From the NCBI GenBank assembly GCA_965207565.1, contig CBDBMQ010000006.1, positions 1 through 64,000 on the forward strand: a stretch of 64,000 bases of DNA, given 5' to 3'. Made by a program: the position numbers and the translations under genes. Under the pieces are notes generated by a model. The model made no database searches, was not told the DNA's origin, and was given only the letters and a program-made list of their open reading frames with translations. The DNA is from Bin80 sp965207565 (GTDB lineage Bacteria; Bacteroidota; Rhodothermia; Rhodothermales; Bin80). Positions 48,317 through 57,099 of this stretch are shown piece by piece. The stretch's first letter is position 1. Each line of letters opens with the position of its first letter.

Positions 48317-48822
48317 ATGCATCGAATCCTTCTTGTAATCCTGTTCTATGCCTCTTCCGCATCAGCACAGGACCTTCAATATGTTGAGAGTCCTGATGCG
48401 ATCGTACAAGCTCTATATGAGGTGATCTCTACTCCTGGCGGGCAAACACCGAATTGGGAGCGGTGGGACACTCTGTTTATCCCTGAAGCCCGATTGATTG
48501 CAATCGGATCCAACGAAGCCGGGAGAAGATTCGTATCGCACCTGGACACCTGAAGAGTACAAGGAAGAGGTGGGGGTCTATCTTGAAGAGAACCCCTTCT
48601 TTGAAGTCGAAGTGAGTCATACGTCGGAGCAATTCGGCAACATGGTGCACCGCTTCAGTACGTATGAATCCTACCGATCTATGGATAAACCTCCGTTTGC
48701 ACGGGGAATCAACAGTATTCAGTTACTGCAAATGGAAGGCCGCTGGTGGATTGTGACCATTTTTTGGCAACCCGGAAACCTCCCGTTTCCCATTGCCAGA
48801 AGAATATCTTCCTGAAAAGTAA
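48317..48822 (+). pseudogene. exported NTF2/SnoaL-like protein, frame-disrupted
   Basis: A signal peptide (HRILLVILFYASSASAQ) and the opening of an NTF2-like cone fold (SPDAIVQALYEVIS) are in one frame. After removal of one A near 48529, reading continues GEDSYRTWTPEEYKEE...VHRFSTYES...GINSIQLLQMEGRWWI in the next frame. A third break near 48775-48790 restores LPEEYLPEK-stop at 48822. Two shifts occur within about 250 bp. The complete protein would have about 165 residues; such proteins often bind small ligands. Confidence 0.65.
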
Positions 48823-48909
48823 CGTGGGTGTCATAAAAAATCAGATGGTCCTGTTAACTTCTTCCATTTGATGGAGAATTCTCTGCCTTTGCCAGTCGCC
48901 AATTGAATC

Positions 48910-49677
48910 ATGTTCAGCCTAAAATCCAAAATAGCTATTGTGACCGGTGGTGCCAAGGGAATTGGGGAGGCTACCTGTCGCGCGTTCGCACAGCAAGGCG
49001 CAATGGTGTACCTGCTTGATATTGATATGCCAAACGCACTTAGAGTTGCACACGAAATCGGTACACACTGTAAAGCACTCTGCTGCGATGTTACGGACGC
49101 AAGTGCTGTGACGAGCACCATAGACAAAATTGCACATGATCAGGGGCAGCTGGACATCCTCGTAAACAATGCCGGAGCAGGCCACATCGGCAAACTTGAT
49201 GCAACAACGGAAGAGGATATGGACCGCATGTATACGATTAACGTTAAGAGCATATACTACTGTACGCGTGCGGCTTTGCCCCACATGAAAAAATCGGGTG
49301 GCGGAAGCATTATCAACCTCTCCTCAATTGTGGCTACTGTCGGGATTCCTGACCGGTTTGCATACTCTGTAAGTAAGGGAGCCGTCGCCGCTATGACTCG
49401 CAGCATAGCAGTAGACAGTTTAAAGGACGGTATACGCTGCAATAGCGTTGCACCTGCACGCGTACATACCCCGTTCGTAGATGCATACCTCGAAAAATAC
49501 TACCCTGATACAAAGCAGGATATGTTCAGTCAACTGTCCAAGGCCCAACCCTTGGGGCGCATGGCCACACCTGAGGAAGTTGCTGTACTGATCTGTTATC
49601 TTGCCTCTGATGAAAGTGCATTTCTGACTGGCGCTTCACTTCCCATGGATGGCGGTGCCTTCACATTACAACCTTAA
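48910..49677 (+). CDS. SDR oxidoreductase, probably a 2-keto-3-deoxy sugar-acid dehydrogenase
   Basis: 255 residues, classical SDR. Cofactor loop TGGAKGIG is at about 12-19, DVTD near 62, NNAGAG, and the active site is complete: S in INLSSI and YSVSK. PMDGG lies near the end. It is followed 12 bp later by a fumarylacetoacetate hydrolase-like gene. In the non-phosphorylative L-fucose pathway an SDR oxidises 2-keto-3-deoxy-L-fuconate and an FAH-family enzyme cleaves the diketo product, so I infer this role from the pair. A plain 3-oxoacyl reductase is possible. Confidence 0.75.
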   Translation: MFSLKSKIAIVTGGAKGIGEATCRAFAQQGAMVYLLDIDMPNALRVAHEIGTHCKALCCDVTDASAVTSTIDKIAHDQGQLDILVNNAGAGHIGKLDATTEEDMDRMYTINVKSIYYCTRAALPHMKKSGGGSIINLSSIVATVGIPDRFAYSVSKGAVAAMTRSIAVDSLKDGIRCNSVAPARVHTPFVDAYLEKYYPDTKQDMFSQLSKAQPLGRMATPEEVAVLICYLASDESAFLTGASLPMDGGAFTLQP

Positions 49678-49689
49678 CCTTACGATACA

Positions 49690-50538
49690 GTGAAACTCAT
49701 TCGTATTGGCCCCGATGGCCAGGAAAAACCCGGACTGCTCCTAGATGACGGTCGGCTCATTGACACTACCCCGGTGGTAGACGACTACGACGAATATTTC
49801 TTCGAACAAGGAGGGCTGGCTAGGCTACAGGCATGGTTTGACGAAAACACATCACATCAGGAGCTGGATCCTGACTCACGGATGGGGTCACCCATTGCTC
49901 GCCCCTCGAAGATCGTTTGTGTGGGGCTGAATTATGCGCTACATGCCAAGGAAAGTGGCATGGATCCCCCTCCGGAGCCTGTCCTGTTTTTTAAGGCCAG
50001 CTCCGCCATCTGCGGCCCTTATGATGACCTGATCATCCCTGGCGGCAAGACCGATTGGGAGGTTGAACTAGCTGTAGTCATTGGGAAACGTGCCAGTTAC
50101 ATTACGGTTGAGCAGGCTCCAGATTACGTTGCAGGCTATGTGCTGCATAACGACTACAGTGAGCGTGAGAGCCAGTTGGAGCGTGGTGGTCAATGGGTTA
50201 AGGGAAAAAGTTTCGATACGTTTGCACCACTAGGGCCATTCCTTGCAACCCCGGATGAGATCCCCGATCCCAATAACCTCAAACTATGGTTGTCAGTCAA
50301 TGGGACGATGCTACAGAACAGCACAACTTCCGATTTTGTTTTTGATGTATGGGAAGTCATAAGTTATACGAGTCACTTCATGACGCTTTTACCGGGTGAC
50401 GTGATTTCCACGGGTACACCCGCAGGCGTTGGCTTGGGACTGAACCCGCAGAGATACCTGAAACCGGGGGATGTTGTCGAGCTCGGTATCGAGGGACTTG
50501 GCAAGGCACGCCAAGTTGCCCGTGCACGCCACTTGTGA
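49690..50538 (+). CDS. fumarylacetoacetate hydrolase-family protein, likely 2,4-diketo-3-deoxy sugar-acid hydrolase
   Basis: 282 residues, the usual length. Substrate-loop residues CVGLNYALHA are near residue 76. The metal ligands are in the DWEVELAVVIG stretch and the downstream NDYSER segment, and GDVISTGTPAGVG near 237-249 closes the site. FAH proteins cleave C-C bonds of 1,3-diketones. Next to the SDR at 48910 and an alcohol dehydrogenase at 50569, the best fit is 2,4-diketo-3-deoxy-L-fuconate (or rhamnonate) hydrolysis. Confidence 0.8.
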   Translation: MKLIRIGPDGQEKPGLLLDDGRLIDTTPVVDDYDEYFFEQGGLARLQAWFDENTSHQELDPDSRMGSPIARPSKIVCVGLNYALHAKESGMDPPPEPVLFFKASSAICGPYDDLIIPGGKTDWEVELAVVIGKRASYITVEQAPDYVAGYVLHNDYSERESQLERGGQWVKGKSFDTFAPLGPFLATPDEIPDPNNLKLWLSVNGTMLQNSTTSDFVFDVWEVISYTSHFMTLLPGDVISTGTPAGVGLGLNPQRYLKPGDVVELGIEGLGKARQVARARHL

Positions 50539-50568
50539 TTACTGCCCCGCTGACTCGATTCCTAGTCC

Positions 50569-51567
50569 ATGCGTGCACTTGTTTATACAGGGGCGTTTCA
50601 GATTGGCGTACAACAAGTACCTGAGCCTGAGCCGCTTCCCCGCGAGGTGCTTGTACAAATAGACTCGGTCGGTATTTGTGGATCCGATGTACACGGATAT
50701 ACTGGCACAACTGGTCGTCGTCTTCCTCCACTCATTATGGGGCATGAGGCATCTGGCCGAATCGCAAAATCTTCAAATGGATTTGATGCGGGCGAGGAAG
50801 TTTGCTTTGACTCTACGATTGGATGCAATGCATGCCCCGAATGTGCTTCCGGCCGGGTAAACCGCTGTTCTGAACGAACCGTATTTGGGGTGAGCACTCC
50901 TCGTTTTCGGCGTGATGGCGCAATGGCAGATTTTGTCTGTGTGCCCGCTCATGTACTCAGGCGAATCCCAAAGGGATTACCACTGAGCACTGCGGCCCTT
51001 TTCGAGCCGCTTTCGGTTGGACTGCACGCTACCCGCAGAGGTGGCAATGCCCAGAATGCCCAAGTCTTGATCATTGGTGCGGGGATGATCGGTCTGAGTA
51101 TCCTACTCTCTGTACGATTACAGAAGCCGAAAGAAATTATTGTCATAGAGCCCCATAAGTATCGAAAAACCATGGCATTCCAACTTGGTGCTGACCAGGT
51201 GTTCGATCCTGAAGAGCATGCCGGAGCCATAGAGGCAGATATCACCTTTGAAGCGGTAGGTGCGGCATCAACTGTTGCTAAAGCCATCCACCACACGAAA
51301 GCGGGTGGGCGCATTGTAATTGTTGGAAATACCGCCCAACACCCTCCAGTTGATGTTCAACGCGTTGTTGCGAAGGAGCTGATTTTGACCGGGACGTATG
51401 CGAATGCGGGAGAGTACGACGAAATCATTGACCTTGTGTCCCAGAAAAAGCTGGATCCATCCCCGCTTATAAATGCAACCCTGCCGCTTGAAGAGGGCCC
51501 CGAAGCCTTTGCCCGATTACATCAACAGGCAGAACCAGAATGGATTAAAGTACTCCTACATACCTGA
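50569..51567 (+). CDS. zinc-dependent medium-chain alcohol/sugar dehydrogenase
   Basis: 332 residues. Catalytic-zinc ligands are in VGICGSDVHG and the GHEASG box. The structural zinc has four Cys in the CNACPECASGRVNRC stretch. The cofactor loop is IGAGMIG at about 168-174. It lies 30 bp after the FAH gene and is presumably part of the same catabolic operon, oxidising a sugar or sugar alcohol (L-fucose-type) at the top of the route. The substrate cannot be fixed from sequence. Confidence 0.85.
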   Translation: MRALVYTGAFQIGVQQVPEPEPLPREVLVQIDSVGICGSDVHGYTGTTGRRLPPLIMGHEASGRIAKSSNGFDAGEEVCFDSTIGCNACPECASGRVNRCSERTVFGVSTPRFRRDGAMADFVCVPAHVLRRIPKGLPLSTAALFEPLSVGLHATRRGGNAQNAQVLIIGAGMIGLSILLSVRLQKPKEIIVIEPHKYRKTMAFQLGADQVFDPEEHAGAIEADITFEAVGAASTVAKAIHHTKAGGRIVIVGNTAQHPPVDVQRVVAKELILTGTYANAGEYDEIIDLVSQKKLDPSPLINATLPLEEGPEAFARLHQQAEPEWIKVLLHT

Positions 51568-51621
51568 GTGCTTTTTTTATTGCCCCTGAGCGTCGGTCTT
51601 GTTGTCATTGAACACGGAGAG

Positions 51622-52488
51622 TTACGTTGAAGCCTGGAGCGACTTGCTATCCAAGCCTTCCCCATTTTGCATCACACAGTAGCGTTGGTTTAATTCACTA
51701 CATGCGGCAATGAACCCGTCAGGCGAAGCCGTATTGAATGTAAACATGTCATAGTGACATGGAATCACAAGCTGGGCCCCAATATCTTTTGCCAATTGTG
51801 CTGCTTGCGCCCCGTCCAAGTTGCCTGCAACCCGGCGGGAAGGATCGCGTCCGTTAATGGGCAAGAGTGCAACATCTACATTCCATAGCTTCAGGCGCTC
51901 AACCATCCCTTCGTAGAGTAGTGTATCTCCACTATGATATACACTCCAATCTCCAAAAGAAATGATGTACCCCATAAACCGATGTTGCCCAAACTCATCG
52001 GTTTCCAAATCTTCGTGAGCCGCAGGAATTCCGAAAAACTTGAATTCCATTACTTCGCATTGGGAGCCATCCGTCATCCCCATTGGCCAGACGGGATCAC
52101 ACTGTAGCCGCTTCGCAACGAATGAGCGGTTTGCCTCTGGAATAATCATGGCCAAATTCGGGTTCACCCGAACCAGCGGCCTGAGTGTTTCGCCATCCAA
52201 ATGATCTGTATGGTTATGGCTGGACGTGACTACATGTACAAAATCAAGACGATCAGGGGCTAGGACACGCTCGGTCATGCGGATATGCGGCTTATCTGTA
52301 TTGGCATATTTCGTGGTCAGGGAATCTGACAGATATGGATCCAATAGACAGTACCGATCTTCCCATTTGATCAAAAACCCGCTCTGGCCAAGCCACCATA
52401 TGCGCCACTGCCCCGATGGTACGATACTGTCACGAATATCGGCCAGGAGCGCCTCATCTTTCTGCAGCGGTTCAATCATTTTCATCAA
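51622..52488 (-). CDS. metallo-beta-lactamase-fold hydrolase (UlaG/COG2220-like)
   Basis: 288 residues. The zinc motif HxHxDH appears as SSHNHTDHLD near residue 90, with later ligands in HSGDT (about 190) and PCHYDMF (near 256). UlaG-like enzymes hydrolyse lactones of sugar acids such as L-ascorbate 6-phosphate, so a fuconolactone/gluconolactone-type role fits the flanking sugar-acid genes. Its 5' end overlaps the upstream Gfo/Idh gene by 17 bp; an ATG at 52479 is an alternative start. Convergent with the alcohol dehydrogenase. Confidence 0.8.
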   Translation of the reverse strand: MMKMIEPLQKDEALLADIRDSIVPSGQWRIWWLGQSGFLIKWEDRYCLLDPYLSDSLTTKYANTDKPHIRMTERVLAPDRLDFVHVVTSSHNHTDHLDGETLRPLVRVNPNLAMIIPEANRSFVAKRLQCDPVWPMGMTDGSQCEVMEFKFFGIPAAHEDLETDEFGQHRFMGYIISFGDWSVYHSGDTLLYEGMVERLKLWNVDVALLPINGRDPSRRVAGNLDGAQAAQLAKDIGAQLVIPCHYDMFTFNTASPDGFIAACSELNQRYCVMQNGEGLDSKSLQAST

Positions 52489-53680
52489 CGAATCGCTGCG
52501 TCACTTCCCCGGAATCCGGGTTTTTCAGAATAAGCTTCACCTTGCCATCCGGTAATCGTTCCCGCTTGACCAGTTCCAATCCATCTACCGTTTCTTTTAA
52601 TCCGTGAATACGTTCAACATTCGTGCGCCCACGCCAGTCGTCCAATTCAACAGGTTCCCATTTTTTAGATCCCGCAGAACGGTAGCATGCATCAATGACT
52701 GCATTAACGACATACCCGTCATAAAATGTCTCTCTGGGCTCACGCCCCCCGTCCATGGCATCAAACATGTCTGTGAACATGTCTGTATAGCCTAGTTCAT
52801 GCACTTCGTCCCCCACCGGAAATAACCACCCTGATTCCTGCTCTGCTTTTTCTGCAACATAGCCACCGGCCCCGCTAGAGAACATTTCAAAGCCAGTCCT
52901 CAGAAAGTGATTCAACCAGATCGTCCCTTCCGTACCTGCGACCTCGTCTCGTAAATCCATCCCCCCTCTAAACGACCAACTGACTTCAAACTGCCCTATC
53001 GCACCATTCTCAAAGCGAATCAGAGCAATACCGTTATCTTCCGCCTTGATGGGATGGACGAGTGTATCGGCCCAGCAACTCACCTCCACAGGGCGAATAT
53101 CTTTTCCAATAAAGCTGCGAATAATTTCGATGCAGTGACAGCCTAAATCAACAATCGCTCCACCACCGGCTTGCTCTACATCCCAGAACCAGCTGCTATG
53201 CGGACCACTGTGAGTTTCCCGTGAGCGTGTCCAAAGTATTTCCCCCAGGGCACCGCTACGGACAGATTCCAGTGCTTTGAGTGTTTTCGGTGTATAGACA
53301 AGATCTTCCAGGTATCCCGCAAAGATTCCACTCGACTCAACGATATCCAGGATGCGTTTTGCTTCTGCAGCAGTACGTGCCAATGGTTTTGTACAGAGTA
53401 CTGCTTTATTTGCTTCCGCACAGAGCCGGATTGCCTCTTCATGCAAGTGATTCGGCAAACCAATAACGACAACATCACTGGATGGATGACGAATCGCTTC
53501 GGCCATATCTGTTACAGCATGACCAATCCCCCATTTTTTGGCAAATTTCTGAGCACGATCCGCATCCCGTGAATACACGCAATTGACGCGGTCACGCCCC
53601 CGCTGCCCATGAAGTGTCATTGTATAGAACAGCCCTATCAGGCCAGTTCCAAGCATCGTTACATTATGTTTTTGTGACAT
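52472..53680 (-). CDS. Gfo/Idh/MocA-family oxidoreductase
   Basis: 402 residues. An N-terminal Rossmann fold shows LGTGLIGLFY at 10-19. The conserved dinucleotide-fold follower CTKPLA (EKP-type motif) is near residue 96. The second domain ends with a CHCIEIIRSF-type active-site helix (DLGCHCIEIIRSFIG). NAD(P)-dependent dehydrogenases of sugars and inositols belong here. It sits between the UlaG-like hydrolase and the Fic gene on the minus strand, 6 bp after the latter. Confidence 0.88.
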   Translation of the reverse strand: MSQKHNVTMLGTGLIGLFYTMTLHGQRGRDRVNCVYSRDADRAQKFAKKWGIGHAVTDMAEAIRHPSSDVVVIGLPNHLHEEAIRLCAEANKAVLCTKPLARTAAEAKRILDIVESSGIFAGYLEDLVYTPKTLKALESVRSGALGEILWTRSRETHSGPHSSWFWDVEQAGGGAIVDLGCHCIEIIRSFIGKDIRPVEVSCWADTLVHPIKAEDNGIALIRFENGAIGQFEVSWSFRGGMDLRDEVAGTEGTIWLNHFLRTGFEMFSSGAGGYVAEKAEQESGWLFPVGDEVHELGYTDMFTDMFDAMDGGREPRETFYDGYVVNAVIDACYRSAGSKKWEPVELDDWRGRTNVERIHGLKETVDGLELVKRERLPDGKVKLILKNPDSGEVTQRFVDEND

Positions 53681-53686
53681 TTTCGA

Positions 53687-55057
53687 TCAGGTTTTCGTTA
53701 AGCCTATGATCACACTCTCCAAGAATCGCTTCCCAAAGTCTTCGACGCTACTCATTCGTGGACGCCCATTCCGCGGCCGGATGGCAAAGCGCTCCTTCTT
53801 GATTTCATAGCCAACCTCTACTATGTTCGGTATATACCTATCCTCTATATATTCTATCGGTTCGTAGTGATATGAATTCATCGGTTCTTCCCGTGCGAGG
53901 TGGAGTGTTACCGAGCATCGCTCTCGCATTTGCCTCCTTGCGCTTCCGAAGAAAAAAAGATATTTGGCCGTAACATCACCTTTCAGAAAGTCAATTCTCA
54001 GAAACCAAGTACGTTTGGCAGACTCGTTAATACGTAACGCGGAATACTTCTCGAACTCAAGATTCCCAAATTCCTTAAGACGTATACTGGCCCCGTATGC
54101 TACTTCATCTAAATCATTGGCTGTTTGGCGAAGATGGCTCTTCAATAATTCCATTGCATTTTTCCAGACCTCGTACTCGTTCTCCGCTTTTAACCGTTCG
54201 GATTGGGAAAACTTCTCTCCAAGGCTTCTGGCCCATTCCATGTGTTCTTCTTGTTCCCTCGCAGCAGCCTCATACTCCTCAAGGCTCTCTCCAATGCATT
54301 CAGCGACAAGTACTACGAAAGGGGTTAAGTCAGATCCCTGAAACTCCTCAAGCGTGTCGTAATACCGGATACGATCTTCCTTGGATATGATGGCGATTGG
54401 AAAACCATAACGCATAAGCAACAGGTTCAGTAAGAGTCGTGCCACACGGCCATTACCGTCAATAAAGGGATGGATCGAAACAAACCATGTATGAGCAACC
54501 GCAGCCGCGAGTAAACCCGACACGCTTGCAAGCTCCTGCTTGTCTGGTGTGCTGACAGTGACTAGCCAGGAACTAAAACTCTCCATTTCTGCCGGCACGG
54601 ATTCTGGACCACATGGTTTGTAGCCTGAACCGCTAATCTCTACTGGAACTGATCGATAGGTACCCGCTTGATCAGAAAGACCCTCCAGTACAAATGCATG
54701 GATTTGCCGGATTGTAGTTGCCGTGATCGGTTCTTCACTACTTTTGGCAATTTTTTCGAAAAAATCCAAAGCATGGGATAGATTTCGAGCTTCTGCCTGA
54801 TCTTTGAGTGGGACGCCAGTGATGGTAAGACCAGCCTCTACCACGGCCCGGGTCTCACCAACATCAAGCTTATTCCCCTCAATGGCGTTGGAGTGGTAGA
54901 TAGTTTTGATGCGAAAATGCTTGCGGATCCGATAGAGAACTTCGGAAGAGAGACTCCCATTCTTCCGCATGGCTTGTACCCGGCCGGCAAGAACTTCGAA
55001 ATCACTCTGTCTTGCATTATCATAACTGTAGGGAGTATTCGCAATATCGATATGCAT
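53687..55057 (-). CDS. Fic-family protein (probable AMP/nucleotidyl transferase), self-inhibited class
   Basis: 456 residues. The Fic core motif HPFIDGNGRVAR is complete, with catalytic His and Asp-Gly-Asn-Gly-Arg, in the middle of the protein. An N-terminal inhibitory-helix motif SNAIEGN (about residues 57-63) has the (S/T)xxxE(G/N) pattern that keeps Fic enzymes off until relieved. The extra C-terminal 170 residues resemble a winged-helix-like region. Targets unknown; Fic proteins modify host or own proteins. It precedes the Gfo/Idh gene by 6 bp. Confidence 0.88.
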   Translation of the reverse strand: MHIDIANTPYSYDNARQSDFEVLAGRVQAMRKNGSLSSEVLYRIRKHFRIKTIYHSNAIEGNKLDVGETRAVVEAGLTITGVPLKDQAEARNLSHALDFFEKIAKSSEEPITATTIRQIHAFVLEGLSDQAGTYRSVPVEISGSGYKPCGPESVPAEMESFSSWLVTVSTPDKQELASVSGLLAAAVAHTWFVSIHPFIDGNGRVARLLLNLLLMRYGFPIAIISKEDRIRYYDTLEEFQGSDLTPFVVLVAECIGESLEEYEAAAREQEEHMEWARSLGEKFSQSERLKAENEYEVWKNAMELLKSHLRQTANDLDEVAYGASIRLKEFGNLEFEKYSALRINESAKRTWFLRIDFLKGDVTAKYLFFFGSARRQMRERCSVTLHLAREEPMNSYHYEPIEYIEDRYIPNIVEVGYEIKKERFAIRPRNGRPRMSSVEDFGKRFLESVIIGLTKT

Positions 55058-55342
55058 TCACAATTAGCCTAACTTTGAGGTGATTGATATATAGAGACTT
55101 TTGGCTCTTCGTGGCTCACAATGTTTAGTTCCTCTTAAGAACTATTGAGATGTCCCAAGTATCCTTAAAATAGATCTTATAGTAGATATAATAGGGGTAT
55201 TATACGATCTGCCATACCGAAATAACGAGAAAACGGCGTCAAATGGCGGGAATCCAGAAGACGCTCCCACACCGCTGTGGTCTGACCTGTTCCTCGCCTC
55301 CCAGAAAAATAGACTGCCCCTTTTTAGACGGGCCCCCCGTTC
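55058..55342. other. intergenic, boundary of GC-rich segment
   Basis: About 285 bp, AT-rich at the Fic side (run TAGATATAATAGGGGTATTATAC near 55185-55207) and GC-rich from about 55215. It probably contains the junction of an imported segment; no gene seen. Confidence 0.4.
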
Positions 55343-56692
55343 TTAGGCGCCGAACCCGAGCCTCTTGGCCACATAGTAGACGGCAAAGATCAGCATGATG
55401 GTCGAGCAAGCCCAAAGTAGCATGTCGATGATGAGACTCGGCCGGATCGACCGGTCGGTGTGACGGTAGCGGAGGTAGATGGCCGAGAACCCAATGATAG
55501 GGAGCATGCAAGCTTGGAAGATGCCGCCGATGATGACCATGACGACCGGCTGCGCGATCCATCCGTAGAGCGCGACATAAAGTGTTGGGACCCCCACGAT
55601 CACTACCCGCCTCCAAAAAAGGAGTTGCCTCTTACTGTCGATCCGGGCCACTCCCACCAAATGGAAGAAGTCCGTGATGACTCGGGAGCTGCTGGCGACG
55701 TTGGCGAAAAGAGTTGAGTAGAGCACAAAAAAAGCACCCATCAGAAAGAGATAGAAGGCCCACGGTCCCAAGGTGGAGGTGTACATATTCGACAGGGTGG
55801 AAACCATTTCATAGCCGGCGGGAACTGTCCCCATTCCGCCAAGAACCGCCGCACCCAGAATGTAGAAGGCCACCGTTGCCGTGGTGTAGAGCACCATGGC
55901 CACGAGCACATCCGCCTGCATGACCCGGATCCAACCTCGCGCCCGTCCTTCCCAAGCGGCACCCTCTTCCCGAGGGCCCACGAAGCGCGCATACCCCTTC
56001 TCCAGGCACCAATAGGGATACATGATCAACTCCGCCGCCCCCACTCCGGTAAGCCCCAAGGCGGCGAAGGCCACCGCAATCCCCCTTTCCGGAAGATTCA
56101 GGCGAAGACCGGAGAGGAAGTCTTCCGCAGTGGGGGCAAAGGGAGTCCACCCCAGCAGGACGGCACAGGCGATGGTCACGAAAGTGAAACTGACCACCAT
56201 CCCCACACAGATCTTTTCCACCCTCCCGTAATGCCCCCGGAACAGAAATGCCATCACCGAGACTGCAGCGACCATAGCCCAGACGGTCCCGCTGACCTGA
56301 GGCAGGAATAGATGGAAAGTCTGACCGACGCCCCCGACGATGCCGCTTCCCTGGATAATGACTCCTATGGTCATGATCCACCAGCACCAGACGACCCACG
56401 AAACCCGCCACCGGGGTCCAGGGACTCGGTTCAGCCCCTGCAAGGCGGTCTCTCCAGAGGACACTACGTATCGCCCCAGCTCCTCCTGGACCACCACCTT
56501 AATACCGCAACTCAGGATGATCAGCCAGAGGACAACGAAGCCCACCTCGGCGCCAAGGGTCGTCGTGGCAATGAGTTCTCCAGAGCCCACAATGGACCCG
56601 GAAATGATGAGCCCTGGACCCAGTTTCCGCAGGATGGGCCAGAACCCCCGGGGTGCTGTTTGGGTCTGTTTCGAATGAGATGGGGCGGTCAT
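55343..56692 (-). CDS. Nramp-related divalent-metal transporter, lacking the usual metal-site motifs
   Basis: 449 residues with about 11-12 hydrophobic helices; the LeuT-like Nramp family fits from overall pattern (GPGLIISGSIVGSGELIATTTLG at TM1; GVGAAELIMYPYW at TM6). Canonical Nramp has DPGN in TM1 and MPH in TM6, but here these are GSGE and MYPYW. Transport of Mn/Fe cannot be assumed; it could be an NRMT-like Mg transporter or another solute carrier. The gene is visibly GC-richer than its neighbours, suggesting transfer. It is followed by an inverted repeat at 56955-57082. Confidence 0.72.
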   Translation of the reverse strand: MTAPSHSKQTQTAPRGFWPILRKLGPGLIISGSIVGSGELIATTTLGAEVGFVVLWLIILSCGIKVVVQEELGRYVVSSGETALQGLNRVPGPRWRVSWVVWCWWIMTIGVIIQGSGIVGGVGQTFHLFLPQVSGTVWAMVAAVSVMAFLFRGHYGRVEKICVGMVVSFTFVTIACAVLLGWTPFAPTAEDFLSGLRLNLPERGIAVAFAALGLTGVGAAELIMYPYWCLEKGYARFVGPREEGAAWEGRARGWIRVMQADVLVAMVLYTTATVAFYILGAAVLGGMGTVPAGYEMVSTLSNMYTSTLGPWAFYLFLMGAFFVLYSTLFANVASSSRVITDFFHLVGVARIDSKRQLLFWRRVVIVGVPTLYVALYGWIAQPVVMVIIGGIFQACMLPIIGFSAIYLRYRHTDRSIRPSLIIDMLLWACSTIMLIFAVYYVAKRLGFGA

Positions 56693-57099
56693 GTAACTCC
56701 TCGAATTACTCCTGCATCCGAATCAAGAAGGAGCTTGTAGCCAATTGTAACCAAAAGCGTTCCGTCATCGCGTTATCGTCCAGAAACATCTTGAACACAG
56801 CCATAAGCGACAGTCCCCCATGGTCGCAACGTCCCGGTGCCAATCTCGAATCCTTCATTCTCTTTTTGATCTCCGTTGGTTTAATGTCTCGATTTACTTA
56901 CTAATCGTGATCCAAACTAGCGAAAACGCAGGTCCCAATTACAAATTAAGGGGAGGGATTATCGCGGATACTTGACATTTCGTTAGCAGTTGCGTAGGTC
57001 ATAGGATGTCGCGAAGGGAAACAAGAAAAAACCTACATCATACGAGGTACGTCAAGAGATGGCAAGTATCCGCGATAATCCCCTCAAAATACAATTTGA
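56693..57099. other. intergenic with large inverted repeat, no gene
   Basis: About 400 bp. The left half lies upstream of the transporter gene (minus strand) and should include its promoter. The right half holds the 20-bp inverted repeat and the promoter of the SIS-domain gene. No gene recognised. Confidence 0.4.
56955..57082. repeat. perfect 20-bp inverted repeat, 88 bp apart
   Basis: GGGATTATCGCGGATACTTG at 56955-56974 and its exact reverse complement at 57063-57082. The flanks extend the similarity imperfectly (AAGGGGA at the outer left; CCCTC at the outer right). The arms enclose 88 bp. This could be the ends of a small non-autonomous element or a long hairpin in the leader of the SIS-domain gene (start at 57100). 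Confidence 0.75.

Noticed and set aside
55058..57099. Mn riboswitch or metal-responsive operator near the Nramp-like gene
   Set aside because: No conserved riboswitch core or Fur/MntR-like palindrome was visible; the large inverted repeat is on the opposite side and much longer than an operator.
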